From NCBI GenBank assembly GCA_036936605.1, contig JAUPFV010000001.1, positions 116,692,771 through 116,756,770 on the forward strand: a stretch of DNA of 64,000 nt, written 5' to 3'. Below, one piece after another: positions 23,201 to 35,444 of the stretch. The notes under the pieces are model-generated. The model was not told the origin of the DNA and ran no database searches. It saw only the letters and a list, made by a program, of their open reading frames with translations. Every line of letters starts with the position of its first letter. The first letter of the stretch is position 1. The position numbers and the translations under genes are program-made. The stretch comes from Limnanthes douglasii subsp. nivea. Lineage: Eukaryota; Streptophyta; Magnoliopsida; Brassicales; Limnanthaceae.

Positions 23201-24258
23201 TTTCTTTTTAACCCAGGAACATGCCAGCACGTCAAGATTCTAACAACCCCGTCAAACATTCTGATTCTGACGTTACCAATACCACCAACAGTCAACGAAT
23301 GATTGTTCCCTAAATAGACAGTTCCCTGCATTGGCTTGTACGTATCAAACCACTGCTTGAACTGACACATGTGATATGTAGCGCCAGTATCAAGTACCCA
23401 AGAGTTTTGCCCAAAGTCTGAACTCACGGACAATACATCTCCTTTACCACTGTTTTCACTATCGTCGGAATCGTTCACACCTTCAACAATGTTTGCTGCA
23501 TTTTCCTTTTGATTTCCCTTTTTACCATTCAGTTTCGGACAATCTCTCCTATAATGACCCTGCTCACCGCATTCATAACAGTTTGAGTGCTTCACCCTTG
23601 ACTTGGACCTCAAGTTCTTCCTTCTTAAAGAACTCGCTTTGCTTTTAGATCTTCCCCTAGTCATAAGACCTTCCCCTTCAGCTTGATTGTTTGGCTGCAA
23701 CTGTCTCATCTCTTTTGATTTCAGTGCCCCTTTGACATCTGCTAGCGATAACTTATCCTTACCATACATAATGGTATCTACAAAGTTTTCATAGGGAGCT
23801 GGTAACGATCTCAATACAAACAAAGCTTGATCCTCATCCTCAATATTGATATCTATTTTCTCCAAGTCCATTATAATTGATTTAAAATTATCTAGGTGCT
23901 CTGTTATGGACATACCTTCTTTCAATCTGAAATCATACAAACGTTTCTTCAAATATAATCGGTTTACTACTGATTTCTCTGAGTAAAAATCTCCTAGCTT
24001 TCTCCATGCGTAGGCAGTAGTATTCTCACCACTAATCTCGCGAAGCACATTGTCTTTCACACTCATTAAAATCCAACACAAAGCCCTTTCTTGAAGATCT
24101 TGTTTCTCCTCTTCTTTCATCTCTTCTGGTAACTTATTCTCCACAGCCTTCCACAGCCATTGCAGTACCAATGAAGATTTCAGTTTAATCTTCCACAACG
24201 CAAAGCTGGATCCCCCATCAAATTTTTCAATCATGTATTTTGTTGTTGTAGACGCCAT
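20245..24258 (-). pseudogene. Copia-2 Gag-Pol polyprotein (1337 codons, six nonsense codons, no frameshift)
   Basis: A single minus-strand frame from ATG 24258 to the stop at 20245. Gag: copia capsid region (residues 10-180), basic linker, zinc knuckle CYECGEQGHYRRDC (227-240). Protease: DTGA at 290-293. Integrase: zinc finger H424, H429, C455, C458; catalytic D486, D549, E585 (35-residue D-E spacing). RT: YVDD at about 1007-1010, preceded by LIKSLYGLKQSPRQWYKRF. RNase H: ALSTTEAEYMA, then VSTHDNSADIMTKAV. Premature stops are TAG codon 389, TAG 396, TAA 576, TGA 904, TGA 997 and TGA 1203. All catalytic residues survive; only nonsense changes inactivate it. The ATG was chosen because it opens the conserved Gag and lies 40 bp inside the primer site. 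Confidence 0.95.
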
Positions 24259-24298
24259 TGTGAAACCCTAATTGCAAAAGCTCTAATTTCACCACGTG

Positions 24299-24310
24299 GC
24301 TCTGATACCA
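24299..24310 (-). other. Copia-2 primer-binding site (initiator tRNA-Met)
   Basis: On the minus strand TGGTATCAGAGC, the classic plant copia site complementary to the 3' end of initiator tRNA-Met, four bases inside the 5' LTR. Confidence 0.95.
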
Positions 24311-24314
24311 ATTT

Positions 24315-24639
24315 TGTTATAAAATACTATGCAATTATCACAAAATGGCTCAAGCACTGAGTATATGTGAATGAAAGATTTAAATGAAACACAGGATTTA
24401 ACGTGGTTCGACAATTGTCTACGTCCACGGGCGCCGCCAGAGAAAAGAGTTTCACTATGATAGAAAAGGTTACAGATTTCAGATTGTGTTTTGTGTCGCC
24501 CTAGTAATCTATTTATAGGGAATTAATAGACTTACTAGACTATGGGCCTAATGGGCTCATACCACAAGACTAACTCAAGTAATTGGACAATATCACTATC
24601 ACAACACAAAACTGTACTGGCGGACACAGTACACTGTCA
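24315..24639 (-). mobile_element. Copia-2 5' LTR
   Basis: Pairs with 19834-20158. The TATA box is TATAAATA on the minus strand (24510-24517). TG/CA termini are present. Confidence 0.95.
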
Positions 24640-25007
24640 AGGCACTATTCGACTCATTCACAACAGAGTTAATCAATGAAAGTAGTGGAATCCGTCCAAT
24701 TTCATCGTCTTCGAATTTTTTTAAATAAATGAGTCTTATTTTTGGATTATCAATCTTGCAGATCCATCCAAAAATCTAGAAATAATCATCCAAAATATAA
24801 ATAAACATTCTTATGTTACACTAAACATCAGTCAAATTTTTTAGATATATCAAAATCGAATTTTTGACATATTAGACGAGGGTCTTAAAAATAAATATTT
24901 ATGTCGTGCTATAATTCGGATGTTCTTTGTATTACATTGTACACCAATTTGTTGTGTTGTAGTTCGGATATGCGTTGCACATTGATGTAATTCATTCAAT
25001 ACTATTA
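24640..25007. other. AT-rich spacer
   Basis: No gene, RNA gene or transposon end is recognised. Confidence 0.4.
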
Positions 25008-25855
25008 TTGTTAGACGAGGGGCCTCAAAAAGTTTTGAATTCTAAGAGACTAGTGAAATAATTTTGAGAGTCATTAATAACTCATTAAGGAGAGTTAATT
25101 ATCTTTAGTAATCGTTACAGTTAAATATTTTAGTGTAATTGGATCGACTAGTCGACCAATTTAATCATGATATATTATTGGACAAGTCGTAGAGTGCGGA
25201 GTGCACGTCTACTAGATTATATCATGATTAACAGGGTTCAAGGGGCGGAGCCCCTGGTTGGAAAATTTTTACTTTGGTTAAATCGTCTATTGTTGCAAGT
25301 CAAGGTAATTTTAAAATTCGAAATTTAAAAGTTTTATTCAAATTTGAAATCGAGCCATTTTTAATAAAAATCCTGTTGATCTTATCTACCCCTAACAACC
25401 CTAACTACGAAACCTATCTTGTTGGTCGAATTGCTTACCGTATGGATTATATTCTAAAAACAAAACACATCAAGATATCATTCATCCTGTTAAAAATAAT
25501 GATCGTTGATTTTATCTAGTTGAAAATTTTTGGAGAACCGCAAAAATATTTCAATTAGAAATTGTTTTACAAGACTTCAGTGAATTATCCAGAAATCTTC
25601 AAACATTGTTTTCTACAGTTACTTCTTCCTCTTTGTGTTAAAATTTATATAAAACCAATAACTAGGTTTTGTGAGTGTATTGAAAAAATAGAGTCGCTAA
25701 GTCATATCTAATAAAATCGATATGCATGTAGGCATAATTTTTCAAAGTCCTTTAAGAATTTGTATATTTTTATTTTATTGATGTTTTTTGTTTCATTGAT
25801 CTGATTGTAGGAAAATTGCGTATTTTCTCAACGACTATTATCTGAGCTCCACATT
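25008..25855 (+). mobile_element. Possible Copia-3 5' LTR
   Basis: It begins TGTTAGACGAGG and ends near CTCCACA, just before TTGGTTGCGG (a weak primer-site candidate) and the copia gag. A TATA-like TTATATAAAACC lies near 25645-25656. A perfect hairpin AGGGGC-GGA-GCCCCT sits at 25241-25255. The downstream LTR is absent, so both ends are tentative. Confidence 0.35.
25241..25255. repeat. GC-rich hairpin in AT-rich context
   Basis: Perfect inverted repeat AGGGGC / GCCCCT with a three-base loop, inside the presumed Copia-3 LTR. Similar GGGGCGGAGCCCC motifs are often seen in plant LTRs (from memory). Function unknown. Confidence 0.6.
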
Positions 25856-25893
25856 GGTTGCGGTCTAAAGGAGGTTAGATTTTAGTGGAAGCA

Positions 25894-26640
25894 ATGACTA
25901 CAGAGAAAGAAAATGTGAGACTCGAAAATTTCGATGGTTCAAATTTTGGGTTTTGGAAGATGCAGATTGAAGAGTATCTATACTAGAAATAACTTTATCA
26001 ACCTGTGTCATAAAAGAAATCGGAGAGTATGGAGATGAAAAATGGACTCTTCTTGATAGACAAGCCCTTGAAGTCATCTGTTTGACGTTAATGTTGCTTT
26101 CAACATCGTAAAGGAAACAACCATAACATGTTTTATGAAAGCTTTCTCCAGTATGTATGAGAAGCCATCAATGTTTAACAAAGTTCACTAAATGAGGCAT
26201 TCATTGAATGACAGAAGGCGCATATGTAGCTCAATACCTTAATGAACTCAATACAATCACAACTCAGATGAGTTCAGTTAAAATTGATTTTGATGAAGAA
26301 ATACAAGCATTGATACACTTATTTTCTCTACCTAAAAGTTGTAATGCTACCGACACTGCGGTGAGTAGCTCATCATGAAGAAATCAGTTGAAATTTGATG
26401 ACGTTTGTAATCTGATTCTCAATAAAAATATTCAAAGGAGAGAGTCGGGTAAATCATCAACCTCCTCGGTTTTTCATACATAGTCAAGGGGAAGAAATTC
26501 AACCTGAGAAAATAGATGTGGCAAATCGAACTAGTGAGGTAGGGATGGAAGGTCCAAGTCTAAGAATCCTAAAAATTTCCAAGAGTCGAAAAACATAGAG
26601 TGTTGGAACTGTGATGAACTCAAGATTCTAATATAATGTG
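25894..26640 (+). pseudogene. Copia-3 Gag (5' fragment)
   Basis: ATG at 25894 opens MTTEKENVRLENFDGSNFGF, then WKMQIEEYLY: the copia Gag start (FDG-x-N/S-F-x-x-W-K). Further matches in shifting frames are VAQYLNELNTI near 26230, LKFDDVCNLI near 26390, and a Ser/Arg/Lys-rich linker. It ends in IECWNCDELK, the first half of a zinc knuckle, where homology stops (about 26625). Several stops and frame changes are present. Protease, integrase and RT are absent. It is distinct from Copia-1 and Copia-2. Confidence 0.7.
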
Positions 26641-27056
26641 TTTCATTATAAAAATAATATAATGAATAATTATAGAGAAATTTGTAAAAATAATTAGAGT
26701 GAAAGATTGAATGTATGTATTTTATTCTAACTTAGAAAATAATAATTATATTTTAAATAAATTGAAAGTTATTTAAGAAAAATAGAAAAACCGAGATGTA
26801 ATAAATAATATGGCATGATCTTTACGTGGATTTGTAAATGATTTTTAAGAGTTTAAAAATGACAATGTGATTTCAAGTAGAAAATGAATAAAAGAAAACA
26901 AAAAATATAAATAAATTAATATTGAGTAATGAAACTATAATTTTAAAAAAAGAAATATTAATAATAATAACTTATTTATATATGTTTATTCTATTTACCA
27001 TATAAAATAATATTTTTAAAACATATTTATGTAAAGAAATCTTAAATTGAAATGTC

Positions 27057-27094
<38 letters not shown>
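27057..27094. repeat. (TAA)n microsatellite
   Basis: About 12 uninterrupted TAA units. Confidence 0.95.
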
Positions 27095-27385
27095 TCGGAC
27101 CAACAAATAATCAATTAAAATAATCAATTACAATATTAGACCAACAAATAATAATACAAAAGTATAGTGTTATAAATAAAATATGGATACCGGAGTTATT
27201 TTAATTAATTGAGAAAAAATGTTGAATAATAAGATTAAGTAAAAAGATAATGTATTATTATCATTAACATATTTAGTGGCCCTAATTATATATAAACTTT
27301 TTAGGGTTTTTATTTATTTTTTTCATAAAAAAATAGATCCATACAAGAGGAGGCGCATCTATGAGGACAAACTGTACGTTTACAT

Positions 27386-27531
27386 AAGCCAAAACCATAA
27401 GTGTTATGTTATACTATTTCATGTTTGTTTTATTTTTAAAATAAAAAAAAAAACCATCTCTATGAATTCATCAATGATATAAATAAAACGAACATGAAAT
27501 AATAAAACATAATACCTACCGTTTTGGTTTA
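27386..27531. repeat. Long imperfect foldback
   Basis: 27404-27435 pairs with 27481-27512 at 29 of 32 positions. Complementarity extends outwards with gaps: CCAAAACC on the left and GGTTTTGG-like sequence at 27519-27531, then CATCTAT against ATAGATG-like sequence further out. The spacer is about 45 bp. This may be a MITE or other small hairpin element. Confidence 0.65.
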
Positions 27532-28084
27532 GCGATTCTGCAAGTGTACCGTTTATTATCGTAGATGTTTCTCTTAGAATTAGGATTGCCCTTCTAGAAC
27601 TAGGGTTGCAATGTAAAAAGATTTGTTTAAGTTTTTTATCCTTATAAAACTGTGGAGGTTTGAGAATTTTTTTGGATGAAAAGAATAAAAACCTAAAAAA
27701 ACACTTGGCATAAATGATAAAAAAAATCACAAGAAGATAAATAAAACTAAAATTTGATTTATATAAAAGCTTCGGTTTTATATAATTAAACTCACTAAAA
27801 ATATTAGCAATAGTAATGTATTTTCTTTTTATTTAATTTTATTATTTAATAAAAATAATATATTTAATTTTACTTAATCATATTATTCAATAAAAATTAC
27901 ATATTTGATTTTACAACTAATTAATTATATTTACTTACTAATTCTTTTTCTCAAATAATTCACTTATAGGTGATGACTAGGTCAATAAAAACTTTCTATT
28001 AGACTTTAATCCCATATTTAATTTTTGAATAAAAACATGTATCCGCCAATTGTTTATAACTTAATAATAATATTTAGAATTTAA

Positions 28085-28148
<64 letters not shown>
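28085..28148. repeat. (ATT)n microsatellite
   Basis: About 21 uninterrupted ATT units, directly left of a foldback at 28168. Confidence 0.95.
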
Positions 28149-28150
<2 letters not shown>

Positions 28151-28167
28151 AATATTCCAACTCGAGC

Positions 28168-28302
28168 TTTTACAAATATCTATATTATAATTTAAATTTT
28201 CCTTACAATTTAAATTTATTTTGTAATAAATATATAGGTTAATTTGAAAATTATAATATGCATTAGAATATTTGGATAATAATAATATAGATATTTGTAA
28301 AA
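28168..28302. repeat. Foldback with 21-bp perfect arms
   Basis: 28168-28188 is the exact reverse complement of 28282-28302 (arm core ACAAATATCTATATTAT). The spacer is 93 bp. It adjoins the ATT microsatellite. Confidence 0.75.
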
Positions 28303-28512
28303 TAAACCCATTGTTTTGGGTGTTAATTGGTAACTGAACCTTTATTTTTACGGATGTCATTAGTAATATAGATGTATAAACATAAAATATTTTAAAGATT
28401 ATAAAAATAAATAAGAGTATATGATCATTTTGATCACTTTTTAAAAGGTGATGATTATTTGGGCTATGTCCAAAATTATTAGACCATTTAAGTATAATGT
28501 TTTTTACTATTT

Positions 28513-28526
28513 GGGGGGGGGGGGGG
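28513..28526. repeat. G14 homopolymer
   Basis: Fourteen consecutive G in AT-rich DNA. The exact length may be a sequencing artefact. Confidence 0.8.
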
Positions 28527-30489
28527 TAAGATTTTGTTTTATATTTTATGGTAATCTCATATTACTCTTTATGTTCATCTTTTTCTTTAACTTTTTATGT
28601 GTATTAGTTTGTTTTTTATTTTTCTTAATTAAATGATTACATCTCAAAAGTTAACTGTCTTGGAAAATAATTTTCGATCGTCATATTGCTCTTATCAAAG
28701 AAATACATAAAAAACTGGTCAATTTGATAAATTTATAGAAATCGATAAAAGTGATATGATTTGTTTGTTAAAAGTTAAATCCAATTGAAGCATAGGTCAT
28801 ATCTAAATTTCATCAAAAGAAATTATAATCAAAATCAAAGCACCAAGTAAAACAAAGTGACACTTTAATTGAACTAGCAAAACAAAACGTTAGAGTTGCG
28901 CATAGAAAAAAATATAAAAACGAATTACATATATGTTATCTAAATTGTTTCTAATTTTAACAAATAAAAAATGAATTTGAAATGTGAATAGACAAATTAG
29001 AGAGAGAATGAAAAACAAAAAAAAAGATGGAGAGAGAGATGAAGCGGAGCCTGGCCACACATATATCTCAAGATTCTATGATGTCTACAACTAAACTAAA
29101 GTAACCTTCAAATCAAATATTAAAGCATGACACTCTGCTCACTAAACATTTCCAGTTCCAAGAAAAAAGGTGAATGCAACAAACATGTTACATTTTGCAT
29201 CGCATATAACTTTGCAAACAAAATATTATTTATTACAACACGATCCATCAAATTTGAGTTTCAGCTTCTTTTTTTAAGGCTTAATTAACAAATTCCTAAT
29301 ATTACTTTATAGATGAACCACAAAAAGATACTCATAAGAATAACAACTATGAGGCATAACCACTTTAATTCCATTATAAGATATCATTCAACATCATTTA
29401 AATCATATTTATAACATGTTTATTCAACCAACTGATGGACATATTATTTTTTTGCTAATTTAACTATACCAAGAAATAACATGAGAGAGAGCAAGTGATG
29501 AAGTTTGTCAGATTTTGACTTATATCAACATCGTAGTGAACACCCGAATATATGCAAAATGGAAGAAAATAATAGTTGAGTTAAATGAGACGTAAATTAA
29601 TCTCGCAAAGTTTGAACGTATCACTACGAATAAAATAATGGTCTAAAGTCTCCCGCTTCTGATTTTTATAATAAATAAATTTTGATGCCAGAATAATGTT
29701 AAGAGAACTAACTCGTTCATTAATATGGAGTTTTGAATAAAACACTTCCAACAAAAGAAATAAAATCTGGAAGGTAGTATGTTGACCATTTTATATTATA
29801 ATTTAAAAAAACCTTCATGTTATGGAGCATAATTTTAATTAAAGATGTTGAGAGCCCAAAATCCACATCAACTTATCTTTTTTATTCGGTTTAATATTAT
29901 ATTGATACTTGTAAAATTATTGATTAAGATTAATTAGAACATGAGTCGAACACTCTTGATTTTTAAAAAGATTGTAAAATATTTATTTTATACAAGAATC
30001 CAGATAAAAAGTGTCATTATCACACTCTAATTTCACAGACACCCAGTGAGGATGCCAAAATATGATCTCACATTTACCTAAACTCCAAGAGAAAAATAAA
30101 ATACATTATTAATATGATTAAATATGATTTTATTGTGTTTCTATAAAGTGAATAGGACACTAAATTCTTATCCCATTTTTATGCTCATGAACTCGACATA
30201 TAAACTTTAAATTTTCATAAATTTCTAAGCGAACTTACAATGCATCACTTCCATTGTGTTAACCAAAGAGGTAATACTAAGTTCCCTCCCACCTATTTCT
30301 TATGAGTTGTAAGATTATCCCATGAGTTTAATTATATATGTTGTTACCAGATCTCGAAATAAAACTCCTTATGAGCCATTCAAGAGTCCTCGAAATCCTT
30401 TTTCTGAACATGAATAATCGAGATATTTTGAATAGATATTAATGATAATACATAGTTTATAAGAGCAACTTGACCGGCTGAGAAAAACA

Positions 30490-30813
30490 TAGCAGCAACT
30501 CAATCCTCCAAGTGATTTTTAACCTGTTTTTACACGATATTGGAAAAAAAATTAACCTTCTTTTTAAATAAAGAGGCACTCAAGTAGTCTTTTAAGAAAT
30601 GTCGTTTCCTTTCTACCAGCAAGTCGGAGAATGTTTTCATTATTTTGATAGTTGATGTATTTTCCAAAAAATAACGAGCTTTTCTTGTTATTAACCTTAT
30701 GATCGACTGATACATGGGATGAGAAATATGCATTTTTTATTAGACCACTTGGAAGACATGACCTTTTTAGTTTCAAACAACAAGGTTCATTATCTCAAAT
30801 AAATTGATAAGGT

Positions 30814-30852
<39 letters not shown>

Positions 30853-31300
30853 TAGAAATTGGATCACCCTGCTACCCATCTCGTCGATTTAAATAAAACA
30901 TGTTGTTTGACCTTCACACCTAAGAAACACCAAAATTTATCAACATATTTTGAAATCAAAACTATGACATGATTATGGAAATTAAAAGTCCTAAGATAAT
31001 TATACAAGAACCCCCAAGAAAGCCGCCATAAGTTTTCTCGGTAGCCAATTTCATAATCGAATTCCAACTTTTAATATTCTTATCGAGATCATAAGTCGCC
31101 TCATGAGCTATGAAGATGCAATAAAAAATCGCTCTATCTTTGATGAAATATAATTGTTTTTGTTGATAATTTTAAGAAGCAATATGAGACAATATATCAT
31201 TAAAGATTTCATAGAATATATTGTTTGAAAAATTATAAGTTAATTGGGCTCGTATTCTTAAATAAAGACGATTTATACTTCTTAAAATTCAAAATTATAA
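30490..31300 (-). pseudogene. LINE-1: decayed non-LTR retrotransposon reverse transcriptase
   Basis: On the minus strand, near 31093-31120, FIAHE is followed (31010-31066) by IMKLATEKTYGG. This matches the plant LINE RT block in which FIAHE/NIF-x-x-HE leads to M-K-L-D-x-x-K-A-Y-D. The next segment (30864-31067) reads FLYNYLRTFNFHNHVIVLIS, the W-x-F-L...L-x-F-P-x-x-x-I block. The catalytic D of the first motif is A. Downstream (to 30530) the frames are less clear. Stops and shifts occur every 20-60 codons. A (TAA)n tract has expanded inside it. Confidence 0.55.
30816..30852. repeat. (TAA)n microsatellite
   Basis: About 12 TAA units inside the decayed LINE-1. Confidence 0.95.
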
Positions 31301-34300
31301 GTGACGACATAAAGTTATTGGCCATATGGAATAAAACAAACCTCATGCATATCAGCCATAACAGCAACCGTAACTACTGACCAATATTATGATAGAAAAG
31401 ATCATTAAAATCATTAGGGCCCATAGAATTGGATGCATTTATATCTTTAATTATTTACCAAATTTTATCTAAAGTGTGAATCAAAATGAGGTCAATGATT
31501 TCATGAGTAGAAATATACCTTCTAGGGAGCATAAAATCATCTATATCCTGAATATTACCCAATATATTAGTTGGTCTAAAAATTTACAAGTAAAACTTAA
31601 CTCTTTCATGGCCTAGATCCTCAAACAAGAGCATAACTCCATTAACTCTTAGTTTAAGAAAATGTATTTGGAATGCCCTAACTTTGAGTGAGACATGAAA
31701 ACTTTAGATTTTGTACCCTCCATCTAACCAAATCACACACGATATATATCTAAGAATATCAACCTCTATTCTAAGAAGAGAAAGTTTCACCAAGAACAAA
31801 GAGAACCGACCTTAACATCATTTATAATATATTCACGCTCGTTCGGAGCTTTGATATTTAATTATACCTCTTTCAGAGGTTTTTAAGACATTCTCAAACA
31901 CATTCCAGCTCTAATATTTCATACACTTCCAAAGTCTTTTGATTTGATCTACACATCATTATTGGATTTTTACCTTGTATATAGTTTAAGGAGGACTCAA
32001 TTTGATTTTTATTATATGTACGTTCTTAACATGTACAACCAATTGTCTATCATTTCTAAACGAATCCTTTTTAAAATATTGTGCATTATTGACAGATAAC
32101 TGAAGTGAAGATATTTCTTTAAATACTTCAAACACCTCTCACCCCATAACTTATAAATTTTCAATTTATGACAAAACTATTATTACATTAACTTGACATA
32201 AATTATATTATAGGGATTGCAATGCCATGAAATTGTTTAAATCGAAAGATCATATGCGGAGCATGTTCCATTAAGTTCATTATGCCAGAATTAGATTGCA
32301 CACTCATCCAATGCTCTGGTTAACCTCTTAAACTTATCGTATTGCTACTGTATTTGTTATATTACGTAGAAAATAACATCTCATAATATGACACCTTTTT
32401 ACACCAACATTTCACTCGTCATAACTAAATCTCAGTATATAAATATTCATCTACCAACAATTTACTACTCTCATCTAGATTTTTAACGATGTAAAAGGTA
32501 GCACAAATTGGTACCTTAAAATTTGTTGTTCACCAAGTAATAAATCTTAAACTTTTGTACATTCCAAGTATTATCCTTATTTTCCAACAGTGACATAGAG
32601 CAACTTGTATTGGCATTGGGGCCTATTGAAGCTCTAGGGATCAACTGCTTGATAACTTTATTCACCTTTTTGGTACTCATTCTAAAATTATCATAAGTAT
32701 TTTCATGTAGACCGTACTTTTTCAATAATAATGTAAGTTAGATTCATAATTTTCCATTGCAAATAACTCGACTTCTCATATATGGTAATCCACACTTTTT
32801 TCAATCTGTGGATGTTAACATCTAATTCTGCACATATTCAAGCATACATCACGGATGTTAGAGCCAAATTATGGATATCAACCCTAAACATCCCTTACCA
32901 CACTACCAAGAAGGGCTAAAACAATCGTATTAAACATTTATATTGGAATCCCCAAGAAACAAATAAAAATAAATGTTTGAACTGACTCATATATGGGATG
33001 AAAATATAGCGTCCACCTAAATATTCGATAAATAAATTTATCTATTATTTTGAGTCTCATGGAAAATAGTTGATCTAATATGAATGAGACTGAGTGAACA
33101 TCATTACATGTGAGGATTGATTAAACTCATCGTTACTGGTAAAGATAATTTCATTTGGTATTAATGATTTGGTTTAATTTCTTCTATAAAAGCCTCCTCA
33201 TATGGAATTTTGACACCACAAAATTACTAAACTGATCATAAATAGTCTTTAAATCATCAAGGATGAATATAATCACGGAGTCCCCATCATTTAAAAAGAC
33301 TTTACTTGAAAGACCGTGCAGAGAATAAAGAAGATGAGTCTTCTTAGTAGTCATCAAAATCTCCATACCATATTTTATATATTTGTAAAAGATATAGACA
33401 TAACCTATTGTAAACTAGCTGAAACCCATATAGCCTAGCTCCACCGCTTTAAGAGGCATGACTTACATGAAACCATTTATCCTTACCTAGAACATGACCA
33501 GAACCACTAAATTATACCCCAGTATCACCATCATAATTAGGCACATCAAAATATATCACCCAACATTTACCAAATTAGACCAACCCGAAGCTCATCGGAT
33601 GCCAGCGGTATTTAAACTCGACAACATGTTGAGTACCAGAATTAAAGAATCACAAAACCCACCATTAGACTTATGAAAAAACATAGCCTGAACTTTTAAA
33701 CTTAAACCCAACATCATCACCACAATCAAGCAAGTCAACTGGGACCATGTCTGAGGTTTTCTCGTTGTCTGAACACCCCCGGAGCCACTTGTATATGCTG
33801 TTTCCAAAATATAACATGCTTAGAAAAATCAACCATCACATCATAATAAATCTAACACTCGAATCTCTCCCACCATCATCATTTCACACTAATTGTAAAC
33901 TTAAAACACACAGGGCTGAAGCCACACCCTCATAAAACCACCAAGAAATTATTGCATCCCCATTGGTTGGAGCATGATCACTTTTCAAGGGTGCACCTCA
34001 CAAATAATCATGTAAGTGCATGCACATGCTTAATTGAAATGAATGTCTGTATATAAACTATTATATGCAATTTACAATTCTCGCCTATTTTTTATCCATT
34101 CTAGATATACTATTTTAACATCCAGAAAGGATAATATATTAAAAGTTTTGACTAACAAAAAATCGTGTTTGATTGCTTAACATCCAATACTGATAAATGG
34201 TATATAAATTTGTTCTTAATATGATGTATGATGAAAATTTCAAAACATATTTTCAAATTCTAAATTATATTGACTTCAAACATGCACACATTAAAAAATT

Positions 34301-34910
34301 AAAGTGAATCATTTATTTTATTCTTCTATTTGTTCTTCTAAAAGATATATTTTATTCATCAATTCCAATTCGTTTAGTTTTTAAAATAATTTTTGTTGTT
34401 CATATACATTAGATTTGTTAAGAAAATATTTTTTTCATTGTATTGTATTTTTTTTCTTCACTTGTTATATCTACGACAACCATAATTGAATTATTATCAT
34501 ACTTTTATTATATTTTATAATTTTCAATTTATTGATTTATATTTTTCTATCTAAAATTCTTCTAATTATGAATATTCATCTAAGTTTACTCCATGTGGAG
34601 CCAATGTACAATAATAACACAATATGTTATTATTGATGAAATTTTGGGTTTTTTAATTTACTAACGTTCTAAATATATAGGTTTGAATATAAGCTCAACC
34701 AATAATATATATTTGTCAAATCATGTTATAAAATGAGAACGGCATATAAGACTTACAAAATTTGGTTCTCAAAACTTGATTAGAAAGATCTCTTTGTATT
34801 TTTCTTCAGATGACAGAGTTCATACATGTATTAAATAAATAAAATAAAAACGTTATTTTGGTCTGATGATTTTTAGATATCTCAAGAAAGTTCTTTCAAG
34901 ATATAATAAG
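31301..34910. other. AT-rich stretch, possibly 5' part of LINE-1
   Basis: If LINE-1 was once full length, its endonuclease and ORF1 would lie here on the minus strand. I see only weak, stop-rich protein-like stretches (for example at 33184-33366 and 33592-33807) with no motif I can name. No other gene is recognised. Confidence 0.35.
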
Positions 34911-34915
34911 TCTTT
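34911..34915. repeat. Target-site duplication of Gypsy-3, left copy (TCTTT)
   Basis: Identical to 45268-45272. Confidence 0.9.
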
Positions 34916-35291
34916 TGGTGTGAATTATTTTCAACTAAGTGTAATTTGGACAGATGTTTTGTGATGTTTCAAAGTTATTTAATGTTTAAGTGGTTTGTAG
35001 TGAGAGATTTGAGCTTCTTGGTTGTATTAAATGTTCATTACCCTCATTAATCAAAGTGGTTGGGTATTTATACCCTTAATTATGGGCCATATCGGCTTTC
35101 GGGTCAATCTTATGGAACCGGGTCGAGTTAAAAAACCCATTAGTTTATTAAGCAGATTAGCAACTAGCTTAGTCAATAAGTGATTAGTTTTTAGTACGTT
35201 TGTCCAGTTCGGATAGTTCAGTGGGTGGCTTTTGTCTGAATTACCCCTGTCCGGTTTCTATAGTGAATGGTGAGAAAATCTGGACTCATCA
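34916..35291 (-). mobile_element. Gypsy-3 3' LTR
   Basis: On the plus strand TGGTGTGAATTATTTT ... GGACTCATCA, so the element-sense termini are TG...CA. It has the same length as the 5' LTR. Confidence 0.95.
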
Positions 35292-35308
35292 GTAGCCCCT
35301 TTTTTAGG
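35292..35308 (-). other. Gypsy-3 polypurine tract
   Basis: On the minus strand CCTAAAAAAGGGGCTAC, directly upstream of the 3' LTR. The same tract (AAAAAAGGGG) sits at the equivalent place in Gypsy-5. It is the expected plus-strand primer. Confidence 0.8.
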
Positions 35309-35444
35309 TTTTGTTCGAAGGCCTTTGGCAAGACCTAAAAAATCGCATTTGGGTACTTGTGACATTTTTCGGACGGTAAGTTTTTAGTAAAGGACTTGTC
35401 CGGACTGAAAAACTCATTAGAAGTTCAAAGGTTTTGCCATGGAT

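Larger units (their letters stand above)
19834..24639 (-). mobile_element. Copia-2: complete, young Ty1/copia LTR retrotransposon
   Basis: A 4.8-kb element on the minus strand with 325-bp LTRs (19834-20158 and 24315-24639) and an initiator-Met type primer site. One reading frame encodes Gag, protease, integrase, RT and RNase H in copia order. The LTRs differ at 5 positions (1.5 percent), which at 1.3e-8 per site per year would be about 0.6 million years (rate assumed). I find no 5-bp target duplication: the left flank ends GAGTT and the right begins AGGCA. Despite the young age, the polyprotein has six nonsense codons. Confidence 0.95.
26641..30480. other. AT-rich, gene-poor stretch with microsatellites and foldbacks
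   Basis: No protein family is recognised. It contains TAA/ATT microsatellites, a 14-G run and two inverted repeats, listed separately. Short frames at 27276, 27419, 28148 and 28448 are composed of A/T-rich codons or lie in the repeats, and are not credible genes. Confidence 0.5.

Noticed and set aside
24299..24310. tRNA-like sequence
   Set aside because: Only 12 bases complementary to tRNA-Met; it is the copia primer site, not a tRNA gene.
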